Shown here: in pieces, positions 25,932 through 34,783 of the stretch
How positions within the stretch are numbered: position 1 is the stretch's first letter
Layout: every line of letters begins with the position of its first letter
Assembly: GCA_963666995.1 (NCBI GenBank)
Contig: OY762941.1
Location: 1,550,001-1,614,000 of the forward strand
Direction: 5' to 3'
Length of the DNA stretch: 64,000 nt
From: Syntrophobacter sp963666995
GTDB lineage: Bacteria > Desulfobacterota > Syntrophobacteria > Syntrophobacterales > Syntrophobacteraceae
Made by a program: the position numbers and the translations under genes
The notes under the pieces: generated by a model
Databases searched by the model: none
What the model was told of the DNA's origin: nothing
The model's input: the letters and a program-made list of their open reading frames with translations, nothing else

Positions 25932-27061
25932 ATGGGGACGCCCTTTATATTTTATATTTACTTGAGCCACTGCCGGTGGTACAAGCGTCAGACGATCGAG
26001 ATGCCGGAGATAGGAGAAGAGCGCAATGCCGAGACAAGCTAGAATAGACGCCCCCGGCGCGCTGCACCACATAATTGCGCGAGGTATGGAGCGGGGAGTG
26101 ATTTTCCGCGACAAGAGGGATCGCGATGATTTCCTGCGGCGCCTGGGAGCGATCGTCAAGGAGAGCGAAACGCTTTGTTATGCCTGGGCTTTGATTCCCA
26201 ATCATTTTCATCTATTGCTTAAGACCGGCAATATCCCCTTGGCTTCGGTAATGCGCCGGTTGTTAAGCGGCTATGCAGGGAACTTCAACCATCGATACGA
26301 TAGAAGCGGGCATCTATTTCAAAACCGCTACAAATCGATCCTTTGTCAGGAAGACGTCTATCTGAGGGAGTTGGTGCGCTACATTCACCTCAATCCGCTA
26401 CGGGCGGGAATTGTCGGAAACCTTGAAGAATTGGATCGATACAGATACTGTGGCCACGGCGGTCTCATGGGAAACTATCAGGACGAATGGCAGGAAACTC
26501 GATCCGTCCTAAAGCTTTTTGGCGATCCCATTTCATCTGCCCGGATGAATTATCGTGCATTTGTAGAAGATGGAATGGCTCAGGGCAGGCGTGAGGACCT
26601 CGTTGGGGGTGGTCTGGTTCGGAGTGCAGGCGGGTGGCAGGCGGTAGCTGCATTGCGGAAAGGCGACATCCATCTGAAGAGCGATGAGCGCATGTTGGGC
26701 GATAGTGATTTTGTAGAGGATGCACTATCGAGGGCGAAAGAACGGTATGAAAACAGATTTGCATTGGCCGCCAAAGGCATAGGATATGAGCAGTTGGCGC
26801 AATGGGTTTCCGAATTGACGGCGATTCCTCTACAGGCCATGGCCGGAGCGGGCAAAGAGAGGCAAACGGTACGGGCCCGCAGTATTCTGTGTTATTGGGC
26901 GGTAAGGGAATTGGGCATGTCCCTGACCGACTTATCCAACAGGCTGGGTATTGCGGTGCCGACTGTCAGCGTGGCGGTCCAAAGAGGAAAAAAGATCGCT
27001 GACCGTGAAAAGCTCAGGATAGAAGCGCTCTTGAATGTAAAGATATAAAGGGCGTCCCCAT
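25932..27061. mobile_element. RAYT element bounded by a perfect 19-bp inverted repeat
   Basis: ATGGGGACGCCCTTTATAT at 25932-25950 is repeated exactly as its reverse complement at 27043-27061. The repeats flank the REP-associated transposase gene closely, and the right copy overlaps its 3 prime end. This suggests a complete single-gene element, or a gene bracketed by its own REP units. Confidence 0.75.
26026..27048 (+). CDS. REP-associated tyrosine transposase (RAYT, Y1_Tnp)
   Basis: A 340-residue protein of the IS200-like Y1 transposase superfamily. Features are the start MPRQARIDAPGALHHIIARG, the HUH motif in ALIPNHFHLLLKTG, RSGHLFQNRYKSI and the helix with candidate catalytic Tyr in LRELVRYIHLNPLRAGIV. 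A C-terminal extension (about 270-340) carries a helix-turn-helix-like segment LTDLSNRLGIAVPTVSVAVQ. Such proteins nick single-stranded REP palindromes. The gene is intact and has its own flanking inverted repeats. Confidence 0.9.
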   Translation: MPRQARIDAPGALHHIIARGMERGVIFRDKRDRDDFLRRLGAIVKESETLCYAWALIPNHFHLLLKTGNIPLASVMRRLLSGYAGNFNHRYDRSGHLFQNRYKSILCQEDVYLRELVRYIHLNPLRAGIVGNLEELDRYRYCGHGGLMGNYQDEWQETRSVLKLFGDPISSARMNYRAFVEDGMAQGRREDLVGGGLVRSAGGWQAVAALRKGDIHLKSDERMLGDSDFVEDALSRAKERYENRFALAAKGIGYEQLAQWVSELTAIPLQAMAGAGKERQTVRARSILCYWAVRELGMSLTDLSNRLGIAVPTVSVAVQRGKKIADREKLRIEALLNVKI

Positions 27062-27607
27062 GTCCACATGTCCACATGTCTGTATTATAATTGACGATAT
27101 CAATCCTTTATATTAGGCGAATTTCGCTCAGATGCGTGGGATTTTTTGTGGAAATACAGTCAGTGAGCATACTGTAAACGAGGGCGTTCCGTGATGACCC
27201 ATCACCAGGAATCAATTTCTGACTTCAGTTTTGGGAGAAACCTTCTAAGCCAGCTTGATCGTGACAAGCCGGTATCGCGCAGACCGCCTCAGCGGCAATG
27301 GAGTCGATGCGCAACCTCCATTCCTGCCTCTGCTGGTATGCCGGAAAATCGAAACCCCAAAGAATGATCGAGGAACCAACAGAGAATCAATCCGCTATCC
27401 TCAAGGCATTTGGACACAAAATCACCAGTGGGGTCTTACAAAAAGCGAACGGATAAGTATTGGACATTTCAAGACTAATGTCCTATTTTGCCCTCGGATT
27501 CCTTAAACTCCTGCTTGAACCTCGGAGGCTGAAATATTTGATAGGCGTTCCATTATGTTATGCGTTTGTTTTGAGTTGTCGGACCACTTACGGACCACCG
27601 GGAATGG

Positions 27608-27800
27608 GGACCAATAAGCCTTGGCGCCTTAGCTCATAGGCTTAGACTCGCCCGGCGAGGGAGAAGCGGAGCCCCCACGTGCATAGCGCCGAGCCGTTTG
27701 CGGGTCTTAGCCTGACAGACGCTTGTTCCGGAGTGTCTGCCTTCGGAGCGGAAAGACCAGAAGGATGGAGTGAGCAGGAAAGTTTGAGGCGGCGATGTTA
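27608..27800. other. Stem-loop-rich non-coding stretch in the mobile region
   Basis: The 840-base gap 27049-27890 has no convincing gene. Within it, 27608-27800 holds consecutive hairpin arms: CTCGCC/GGCGAG with a one-base loop, CAGAC...GTCTG and CCTTC...GAAGG. It also contains GGCGCC...GCGCC framing. It could be a structured RNA, an attachment region or decayed element DNA; I cannot tell which. Confidence 0.35.
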
Positions 27801-27890
27801 AAAAGAGTCTTGACATGCGCAGTGATTCACTGGTAATCCTTATGCGCCACATGGAAGTACTATGAAGCACACATTCAATTTTGGGGTACG

Positions 27891-28166
27891 ATGAGAAAAA
27901 CAGAAATAGCACCCGACAGCAGAAGGGTTACCGTTTGGCTGCCCGAAGAGCTGATTGATCGAGCGGATAGGCTGGCAGAAAAAGGGGAGCTGGAAAGGGG
28001 CAGACTTCTGAGAAATATTATCGAGGTCGGAATTGAGAGCTTGGAAAAGTCCGAAAAGGTTGGGCTTCTCCAGTTTTCTTTGCTTATGAGGGATATGGGG
28101 GATGCCCTTGATGGTTGGGTGGAAAGCCTAAAACGGGATGGTTTGAAGAAATTCTGGTCAGCTTGA
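27891..28166 (+). CDS. Ribbon-helix-helix (CopG-like) small protein
   Basis: A 91-residue protein. Residues 8-50 read SRRVTVWLPEELIDRADRLA followed by GRLLRNIIEVGIESL, the beta strand plus two helices of ribbon-helix-helix DNA-binding proteins. The C-terminal part (LLMRDMGDALDGWVESLKRD) is helical. RHH proteins of this size are antitoxins or plasmid-type repressors. No partner toxin is recognisable on either side, only element remnants. Its setting is more AT-rich than neighbouring chromosome, which supports transfer. Confidence 0.7.
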   Translation: MRKTEIAPDSRRVTVWLPEELIDRADRLAEKGELERGRLLRNIIEVGIESLEKSEKVGLLQFSLLMRDMGDALDGWVESLKRDGLKKFWSA

Positions 28167-28339
28167 AATAGAGAGCGTCAGAAGGCGTGGAAAAGCCGCG
28201 AGTTAATCTACTTTGGCGGGTAGGGGTAGCCCACGGCTTCATGGTGTGTCCAATCCCGCTTAGGGGACAAGTACAACACTCTTTATTCATAATCGGAGTG
28301 TAGTTCTGCGTAAGCGCTTGGGTAAGTACACTGTGATTT

Positions 28340-28546
28340 CTATAGATCGAGGTTCTCTGGAGTGAGGGGTTGCGGGAGCAATGCTGCGAAGTCATCCTCG
28401 CACTGCGCGTAAGGAATCTTTCCAAAGATGTGGCGGAGGTATCGAAAGGGTTCGAGTCCACAAGATTTTGCGCTCTCGATCAGGCTATAAAGGGTGGCTG
28501 CGGCACCGGCACCGTTGGGGTGTCCACTGAATAACCAGTTCTTCCG
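28340..28546 (-). pseudogene. C-terminal stump of an IS66-family transposase
   Basis: The minus-strand frame reads KNWLFSGHPNGAGAAATLYS, LIESAKSCGLEPFRYLRHIF and GKIPYAQCEDDFAALLPQ, ending at a stop at 28340-28342. This is the conserved DDE C-terminus plus IS66_C tail of IS66 TnpC, a protein of about 500 residues. Only about 65 residues remain. Upstream of it on that strand the DNA changes to ATGCTGAG repeats. The palindrome AAGCGCTT near 28312 may be the old IS right end. Confidence 0.8.
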
Positions 28547-28547
28547 T

Positions 28548-28665
28548 TTATGCTGAGCTTTGCATAAAAGAAATTATGCGGAGTTCGAAGTTATGCTGAG
28601 AAGGAGGCACGAAGACCTCTTTCAGTCTCCGTTGCCTCCCCGGTGTTACTCAGCATAATCAAAGA
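28548..28665. repeat. TTATGCTGAG inverted/direct repeat cluster by integrase stump
   Basis: TTATGCTGAG occurs at about 28548 and 28591, TTATGCGGAG at about 28573, and the inverse CTCAGCATAA at about 28651. The repeats adjoin the 3 prime end of the tyrosine-recombinase stump, where core sites for such recombinases are often found. They may be the attachment or end sequence of the lost element. Confidence 0.5.
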
Positions 28666-29096
28666 CTCTCGAGAAAGGCCAACAGTTTGTCCGTTGGCCT
28701 GTAGCGGAGAGAGCCTGTAGTCGGCTCCTGAATGCTCTTGAGGGCTCGCTCTTTCATTTCCAAGTCCGCTTCGATGTATCTGCCCGTTGTCGTCACGCTT
28801 TCGTGGCCAAGCCAGAGCGCAATCACAGAAGCTGCGACGCCCGACTGGAGCAGATGCATGGCCGTCGTATGTCTCAGCACATGTGGCGATACGGTGTGAT
28901 CGACCAGGGACGGGCAGCTTCCCGAGGCTGCTTTGACCGCTATCCGCAGGCGGTGCTCCACGCCGGAGCGGGTCAAGGGTTCCCCTTTACGATTAGGGAA
29001 TAGAGGTGCACTGCTACCTGCGTCGATATTGCGCAACCACTGGCGGATCTGCGAAACCGTCTGTTTCCAGCAGCATACGCGGGCAGGCCTACACAA
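28659..29096 (-). pseudogene. Tyrosine recombinase, N-terminally truncated
   Basis: The 145-codon frame keeps the catalytic C-terminus of a phage-type integrase: SPHVLRHTTAMHLLQSGV (HxLRH), LGHESVTTTGRYIEADL (LGH and nucleophile Tyr) and the LFPNRKGEPLTRSG strand. About 150-180 N-terminal residues and the first catalytic Arg are missing. Homology starts at about 29075, next to an imperfect inverted repeat at 29088, which suggests that an insertion cut the gene. The initial Met is therefore artificial. Confidence 0.75.
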
Positions 29097-29219
29097 TTGA
29101 CGATTTTAATCTTCTCCCGATTCCCAATGGGGATTTTTTGCACCGGTTCCTCCTTTGATTCCACCGGAATTTGCAGGCAACGGCATCAAAGGCACCTCAG
29201 TTTGTCAATTGCGTAGGTC
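29086..29219. repeat. 130-bp MITE-like segment with imperfect inverted ends
   Basis: CCTACACAATTGAC at 29088-29101 and GTCAATTGCGTAGG at 29204-29217 are inverted copies with one mismatch. They bracket a non-coding stretch of about 100 bases. The left end coincides with the point where the integrase homology stops. The right end continues into TCTGACCCC, a sequence often seen at transposon ends. Confidence 0.5.
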
Positions 29220-29237
29220 TGACCCCGATTCAGAAAG

Positions 29238-29678
29238 TCACGCGGGGATTGCCGGCCGAAGCGATGGCCACCTGCCGGCCGTTTCTTCTCCGACCCGCTG
29301 CCAAACAATCTCCCGATTGGTCCCGTCCACGGGTTTCAGGACCATGAAATCCCCGTCGAAGCGGTACTTTCTTTCCAGAACCTTCGGGTGATCGCCCACA
29401 AAGAGCTGCCCTTCAACGAAATGCCGCACCACCTGCCTTTCGACGTCGATTTCATAGCGGCCGAAGTAAGCCAGGTAGTCGTGCTTCAGGCGAGACGGGT
29501 CCTTCGAGTCGATCCTTGCTTTCCTGCTTATCTGTACCGCCATGATGCCGGTATCGCCGTAATGAATATACCCGACGGCATCTTCTCCATACGGGTATTC
29601 CTTTGTCCCTTCCGCATCGATGCTTATGGAACGGACCAGCCGCCATGTGCCCACGATCCGTCTAGTGATATCTTCCAT
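29238..29678 (-). CDS. Lipocalin-like domain protein
   Basis: The ATG at 29678 (GGAGGCCACC upstream) is preferred to 29726. The 146-residue protein matches the Lipocalin_5-type domain: IVGTWRLVRSISIDAEGTKE, GYIHYGDTGIMAVQISR, YLAYFGRYEIDVER and RKYRFDGDFMVLKP. These small beta-barrel proteins are often encoded in catabolic operons, with no known reaction. Its start overlaps the end of the intradiol dioxygenase gene by 17 bp, so the two are translationally coupled. Confidence 0.8.
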   Translation of the reverse strand: MEDITRRIVGTWRLVRSISIDAEGTKEYPYGEDAVGYIHYGDTGIMAVQISRKARIDSKDPSRLKHDYLAYFGRYEIDVERQVVRHFVEGQLFVGDHPKVLERKYRFDGDFMVLKPVDGTNREIVWQRVGEETAGRWPSLRPAIPA

Positions 29679-30558
29679 GGTGGCCTCCCTCCGCCGGAAC
29701 GGGGGCTTTGGGCATCTTCGACGCACCGCGCTTCAGTGGAAAATCTATGTCGAGCCGGAAACGGTCTCCGTCTTTCCGGAAGTCTCCGACCATGTTACTA
29801 CTTGCCGTGAACACGACATCTTCCTCGATCATCGGGTCTCCCTTGACGAATACCTGGGTGACGAGTGTCTCGTAACCGGGGGACGACACGATAAAGTGAA
29901 TGTGCGCCGGTCTGTCCGGGGGTCTTTTGGCTGCGTGCAGCAACTCACCCACGGGACCGTCCGTTGGAACAGGGTATGCGGTCGGCATGAGCGCGACGAT
30001 CTCAAAGGTCCCGTTCTCATCCGTCCTGAAACGGCCTCTCAGATTGTAGTCGGGTTGATTCTCATCCTGGTTCTCATAGAGCCCGTCCGGCGCTGCCTGC
30101 CATATGTCGAGGATCGCCCCCCCGATCGGGGTGCTTTTCTCGAAGTCCAATACTCTTCCCGAGATCCGGACGCGTGTGCCCGGAGTATCCTCACTTGCGA
30201 TTGAGCGCCCTCTTTCCCGGAAGGGTGCGTCGGCACGATAGAACGGCCCGACCAGGGCAAATCCAACCGGCTGGTTCGGCTCCTCATGGTTGAGCGTTTC
30301 AATGAGCTGGCTCACCCCAATGACGTCCGCCAGCAGGATGAACTCGTTTCTCTCCGGCCCCGTCATGTCAGCCATTCTTTTCATGAAGTCCCAGGCATAC
30401 TCCCATTCATCGTCCGTCACCTTTGTTTCTTTGACGTATGCGTGCAGGTGCATGATCAGATCCGCGACGATGAGTTTCAGCCGCGGGTTATCGATATGCG
30501 AGTACGCATTGAGCACTTTTTCCGTCAAACTTCGATCCGTTGCTGCACCATTCTCCAT
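29662..30558 (-). CDS. Intradiol ring-cleavage dioxygenase
   Basis: A 298-residue catechol/hydroxyquinol 1,2-dioxygenase-family protein. An N-terminal helical dimerisation domain (residues 1-95) precedes LVGPFYRADAP. The Fe(III) ligands are visible: Tyr in DGLYENQD, Tyr in PTAYPVPTDG, and two His in RPAHIHFIVS. Length and layout fit catechol or hydroxyquinol 1,2-dioxygenase. The reaction needs O2, which is striking in a genome that otherwise looks strictly anaerobic. It lies in an operon with an amidohydrolase and a YcaC-like hydrolase, so a non-aromatic or detoxifying role is possible. Confidence 0.88.
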   Translation of the reverse strand: MENGAATDRSLTEKVLNAYSHIDNPRLKLIVADLIMHLHAYVKETKVTDDEWEYAWDFMKRMADMTGPERNEFILLADVIGVSQLIETLNHEEPNQPVGFALVGPFYRADAPFRERGRSIASEDTPGTRVRISGRVLDFEKSTPIGGAILDIWQAAPDGLYENQDENQPDYNLRGRFRTDENGTFEIVALMPTAYPVPTDGPVGELLHAAKRPPDRPAHIHFIVSSPGYETLVTQVFVKGDPMIEEDVVFTASSNMVGDFRKDGDRFRLDIDFPLKRGASKMPKAPVPAEGGHHGRYH

Positions 30559-30663
30559 GAGCGACTCCTTTTCCCCGAGCGTCGCGCCGGCATTTGTTCT
30601 CCGGGCCGGCCTCGGGCGGTCGGCGCCGGGCTAAGGCGGCTGCCCGGCATGTGCTTAGCCGCC

Positions 30664-32385
30664 TCAGGCGGCACGCTTGCGGGCCTCGACGGCCCGATAA
30701 TATCCCTTGTAGACCTTTACAGGCGACCAGTCCGGGCTTACGGGAAGCGGCGGAGGTGCAAGGGCCGCAAACTCCTCCGAGCCGTGGACCACCTTGCCGC
30801 CCAGGACCGTAAGAACCGATTCCAGATGCTTGATCCGATCCTCGGGAATGGAGAAGTAATCTTCGTTGAGCACGGCGAGGTCGGCCAGCTTACCTTCCTC
30901 GATGGAGCCTTTCTTCGATTCTTCACCCGAAAACCATGCGCTTCCCAGGGTGTAGAGACGAAGCGCTTCCATACGGTCAAGGCGGTTGGACTCGGGATAA
31001 AGCCGGGTATCGCCGAGGGTCTTCCCCGTCACCAGCCAATAGAGGCTGATCCAGGGATTATAGCTCGCGACCCTTGTGGCATCCGTTCCCGCACCCACCG
31101 GCACTCCCATTGCCAACATCCGCGCAATCGGAGGCGTGCGCTCCGCGGCTTTTGCTCCATATCGGCGGATAAAATGCTCCCCCTGGTAGGCCATGCGATT
31201 CTGGACGGCAATACCACCCCCGAGCGCCGTCACCCGTTCGATATTGCGATCGGTTATGGTTTCGGCATGGTCCAGAAACCATCGCAGCCCATCGAAAGGG
31301 ATTTCCCGGTTGATTCTCTCAAAGACGTTCAGAAAACGGCTGATTGATTCGTCATAGGTGGCATGGAGCCTGAAAGGCCACCTGTTCTCCACCAGCAGGC
31401 GCACCACCGAACCGAGCCCCTCTTCCATATTGGGGGGAAGGTCCGGCCTGGGTTCCAGAAAATCTTCGAAATCGGCGCCCGAGAACACGAGCATTTCCCC
31501 TGCGCCGTTCACCCGGAAAAAGTCATCGCCCTCGCCCGGCTGGGTCATCGAGATCCATTTCCTGAAATCGTCGAACTCCTCTTGCGGGCGCTGAGTAAAC
31601 AGGTTGTACGCAAAGCGGATCGTAAGCTCCCCGTTTTGAGCCAGTTCCCTTACGACTTCATAATCGTCCGGATAGTTCTGAAAGCCTCCGCCGGCATCGA
31701 TCACGCTGGTAACCCCGAACCGGTTGAGTTCTCTCATGAACTGACGCGAAGAATTGAGCTGGTCCTGGAAGGAAAGTTTCGGACCCTTTGCCAGGCTCGC
31801 ATAGAGAATCAGCGCATTGGGACGAGCGATGAGGAGCCCTGTGGGATTGCCGTTCCGGTCCCGCTGGATTTCGGTTCCGGGCAGGTCCCGGGTATCCCGG
31901 CTGTAGCCGAGGGCGCTCAGGGCGGCGCGGTTGAGAAATGCCCGGTCGTAGAGATGAAGGACAAAAACCGGCGTTTCGGGGGCCGCCTCATTGATTTCAT
32001 CCAGAGTCGGCATGCGCCGTTCTGAAAACTGAAATTCAGACCATCCCCCGATCACCCGCACCCACTGGGGTGGGGGAGTGCGCCGGGCCTGGTTCCGAAG
32101 CATCGCCAGGGCGTCCGCCAGGGAAGGAACGCCGTCCCAGCGCAGTTCCATATTGTAGTTCAGCCCTTCGCGGACAACGTGGATATGGGAATCATTCAAA
32201 CCGGGAATTACGGTTCGACCCCGCAGATCGACGACCCGGGTAGTGTCCCCCCTCATTGCCATCACTTCGGCATCCGTTCCGGCAGCCAGAAAACGCCCAT
32301 CTTTCACGGCAACTGCAGAGACCTGCGGGGCGCCTTTATTAAGCGTCTTAATGCGCCCGTTCAGGAGAATCAGTTCTGCATCCAT
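30664..32385 (-). CDS. YtcJ-type metal-dependent amidohydrolase
   Basis: A 573-residue amidohydrolase-3 family protein. Motifs in order are GRTVIPGLNDSHIHVVREG (HxH metal site), the metal-binding His in WPFRLHATYDES, LDHAETITDRNI and GTDATRVASYNPWISLYWLV (metal Asp). The C-terminal strand LADLAVLNEDYFSIPEDRI closes the composite beta domain. No signal peptide. The substrate is unknown; relatives hydrolyse N-substituted amides. It is 105 bp upstream of the intradiol dioxygenase gene on the same strand. Confidence 0.9.
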   Translation of the reverse strand: MDAELILLNGRIKTLNKGAPQVSAVAVKDGRFLAAGTDAEVMAMRGDTTRVVDLRGRTVIPGLNDSHIHVVREGLNYNMELRWDGVPSLADALAMLRNQARRTPPPQWVRVIGGWSEFQFSERRMPTLDEINEAAPETPVFVLHLYDRAFLNRAALSALGYSRDTRDLPGTEIQRDRNGNPTGLLIARPNALILYASLAKGPKLSFQDQLNSSRQFMRELNRFGVTSVIDAGGGFQNYPDDYEVVRELAQNGELTIRFAYNLFTQRPQEEFDDFRKWISMTQPGEGDDFFRVNGAGEMLVFSGADFEDFLEPRPDLPPNMEEGLGSVVRLLVENRWPFRLHATYDESISRFLNVFERINREIPFDGLRWFLDHAETITDRNIERVTALGGGIAVQNRMAYQGEHFIRRYGAKAAERTPPIARMLAMGVPVGAGTDATRVASYNPWISLYWLVTGKTLGDTRLYPESNRLDRMEALRLYTLGSAWFSGEESKKGSIEEGKLADLAVLNEDYFSIPEDRIKHLESVLTVLGGKVVHGSEEFAALAPPPLPVSPDWSPVKVYKGYYRAVEARKRAA

Positions 32386-32579
32386 GGTCTCTTATCCTTT
32401 TTCACACTGCGTCATGTGCCTTATGGAAGAGAGAAGAGACAGCCGGCAAGCATGGAGATTCCGTCCGATTCCGCCTCTCTCTCCTGCCTTGGCTCATGAT
32501 CTGCGATTCCTTTCCAAAAAAGATCTGCCGGTGAGCGAACTCCCCGGCAGATCGCCCACCGGCCGATGAACCGGTCTTG

Positions 32580-33251
32580 TCATGCGGCCTTTTCGGCTTC
32601 GCTTGCATGCTCCCCAAGCATGGCCTTCGCATAGTCGATCCCGATGCCGTAGGCCCCGCCGTGCTCGTTCGCAACTGCCAGCACCGCATCGTACGTTTTC
32701 ACCCGCGCCCAATCCCGCTGCCATTCCAACAGGACCTGGAGCCACGTCAGGGGGACAGCTCCAGCCTGGATCATCCGCTTGATGGCCGTCTCATGAGCTT
32801 CGATCGTGACTCCCCCGGAAGCATCCGCAACGATGTAGACTTCGAATCCGTCATCCAGGACCGATAAAGCGGCCGTTGCCAGGCAGACCTCCGTCCAGAG
32901 AGCCGCCATGACCACTTTTTTGCGCCCTGTCTTTTCGACGGCTTCGACCACTTTCCTGTCCTCCCAGGCGTTCATGGTGGTCCTGTCGATCGGCTTCAGA
33001 TTCGGGAAAACCGCCTGGACCGACGGAAAAATGGGACCGCTGAAGCTCTTGGCCGCAACGGTTGTTAGAATGGTCGGCACACCGAAGATTTTTGCCGATT
33101 TAGCAAGTCCGGTGACGTTGTTCACCAGCGTCTGACCATCGATGGAATGGGTTGTAAAGGCCATCTGCGGCTGGTGATCGATCAAAAGAAGCACGGAATT
33201 TTCAGGGGTCAACAAGCGTGCGCTGGCTCCCCCATTGTCGCTTGATTTCAT
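32580..33251 (-). CDS. YcaC-like isochorismatase-family hydrolase
   Basis: The ATG at 33251 follows AGGAGAAAAACG and is chosen over 33272. The 223-residue protein matches YcaC: Asp25 in SVLLLIDHQPQMAF, Lys68 in LTTVAAKSFSG, Cys123 in LWTEVCLATAAL, and the tail WQRDWARVKTYDAV. It is the first gene of a minus-strand set with amidohydrolase, dioxygenase and lipocalin-like genes, although the 195-bp gap to the next gene leaves room for a second promoter. Substrate unknown. Confidence 0.88.
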   Translation of the reverse strand: MKSSDNGGASARLLTPENSVLLLIDHQPQMAFTTHSIDGQTLVNNVTGLAKSAKIFGVPTILTTVAAKSFSGPIFPSVQAVFPNLKPIDRTTMNAWEDRKVVEAVEKTGRKKVVMAALWTEVCLATAALSVLDDGFEVYIVADASGGVTIEAHETAIKRMIQAGAVPLTWLQVLLEWQRDWARVKTYDAVLAVANEHGGAYGIGIDYAKAMLGEHASEAEKAA

Positions 33252-33841
33252 CGTTTTTCTCCTGATGAACAAGGGCCGTCGCGGCCCTGTTGACCGGCAG
33301 TGGTTCGTAAGGCGGCCCGAGCATACGGAACTTCCGGATGGTTCCAGTCACAGAGGCTTTCGCACTTTGGGATCTTGGTCCCTGCCGCTGCGGGTCGACG
33401 CCCCGAAGAGAGACGACGGCACCTCCATGCACATCCGACTGTTCCATAAAGATTCCCCTGCACCGGCCCGGAAAGTTTTAACCTGTTGGTTAATTCATTA
33501 TCCCTCAACCTGCAATAAACAATAACCATTCCGGGCATTGCCACAAGACTCCATTATTTCAGCTATAAATCTGGTCAGCAAGGATTGCCCTGCGGCGTTC
33601 TCGGCAGGAGATGATGATGGTTGTTTGCAAGGCGGCATGCATGAATAACTGCGCGGTGTCTTACCGTGGCCGATCTAAGGCAGGAGATGAACATTCGGGA
33701 CAGTTGCCCAGGAGTGACGTTTCCGGACAAACAACTCACTTTGCACCTGGATTCTGTCTGGGAAACAGCCTCATTCCCCGCACCCGGCCAATGCGCCGTC
33801 GTGTGAGGCAGAACGCTGCCCGAAGCTGCGTAGCGGCGTGA

Positions 33842-33940
33842 GGGAGGAGCTAAGCGCCAATTCCCCTCCCCTGGCGGGAGGGTGTTTGGGCCGGAGAGAT
33901 GGAGGCGAGGGGAGGGGGAAAATCGCTCAAATCAGGTTTC
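33842..33940 (-). repeat. Dispersed GC-rich intergenic repeat, copy B
   Basis: This copy reads in reverse relative to copy A: core AATCGCTCAAATCAGGTT at 33921-33938, with GCTAAGCGC and TCCCCTCCCCTGGCGGGAGG arms. The surrounding gap 33252-34162 has no gene that I can support. Confidence 0.65.
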
Positions 33941-34162
33941 ACTCCGCCGTCCAAACCGGCTCTACTGCCATGTGAAATTATATCATTTGGAATTCATTAC
34001 ATTTTATTGATATTTGTCCGGAAATTGGAGCGGCAATTCGCCCTCTAAAAATTTCATTGGTATTGCCCAATGCATTTTGTGCTATTATGTGAAATCAGAC
34101 ACATTGGGATTCGTTGCGCTTTCGGAACACCCGTTCGCATTGGATACGGAGGAGAAAATCAA

Positions 34163-34372
34163 ATGTCGCGAATTGAATCAAGATCGACAGGATATTTTTG
34201 CCCTGTACTGAATGAGACGGTCACGATGACGTACAAAATGGTGCTTCTCTATGGTGCCGGTCCTCTCCCAGCAACCGCAAGAGCCGCCAGCCACAGGTGT
34301 GAAAGAGCACTCAGTTGCGGAGACCTGCTGTTCAAGGGGAGTTGCCCGTTTCTGAGGACCCCGGTTTCCTGA
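34163..34372 (+). CDS. Small four-cysteine protein, unknown function
   Basis: The ATG at 34163 has a strong ribosome site (GGAGGAGAAAATCAA) and opens a 69-codon frame. Cys13, Cys46, Cys52 and Cys61 occur in the contexts YFCPVLNETVTMTYK, HRCERALSCGD and GSCPFL, a spacing that suits a metal-binding knuckle. It has no signal peptide or membrane segment. The upstream DNA is AT-rich, unlike most of the window. I do not recognise a named family, though the CPV...SCGD...CP pattern does not look random. Confidence 0.55.
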   Translation: MSRIESRSTGYFCPVLNETVTMTYKMVLLYGAGPLPATARAASHRCERALSCGDLLFKGSCPFLRTPVS

Positions 34373-34783
34373 GAAGGCCCCGGGGGCAGGAACGCTCTGA
34401 CCGTTTTCAGCCGCACATCCAAGCCACTCTGTCTCCACGGAAAGCCGGATCACCTGCCGTCCGGCGGGCCGGGAACAGCCCGGCCCGAAGAGATCCCCCC
34501 CTTATCAGCCTGCAATCCCCGTTCGAACGGCCCCGTTTCCCTCAGTGTCTTCATATCGAGGAATTCCAGGGAAGTTTCACACTCATGCGGCTTGGCGGAT
34601 ATGGGCCGGCAAGAGCGGGTGGAGAAGGAAGTGTGAAGTTTTCGCTCTTCTGCCCGATCTCGAGGGATCTCGGCCGGCATTTTTTTGTGGCTGTCTACAG
34701 GGCGGGTGGAGTGAAGCGCAGCCGGTCGTTCCAGCGCGGGAAGAAGCCGGACGGCGGAAGGGAACGGAAGCACCCGGAAGGGA

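Noticed and set aside
27608..27690. tRNA-like GGCGCCTTAGCTCA start
   Set aside because: The D-arm-like beginning is not followed by an anticodon arm, T-arm or matching acceptor end.
27634..27912. 92-codon minus-strand frame
   Set aside because: Covers hairpin-rich DNA and the start of the RHH gene; no family match or ribosome site.
33611..33841. 76-codon plus-strand frame in the 33.3-34.1 kb gap
   Set aside because: Runs into the dispersed repeat and has random-looking composition.
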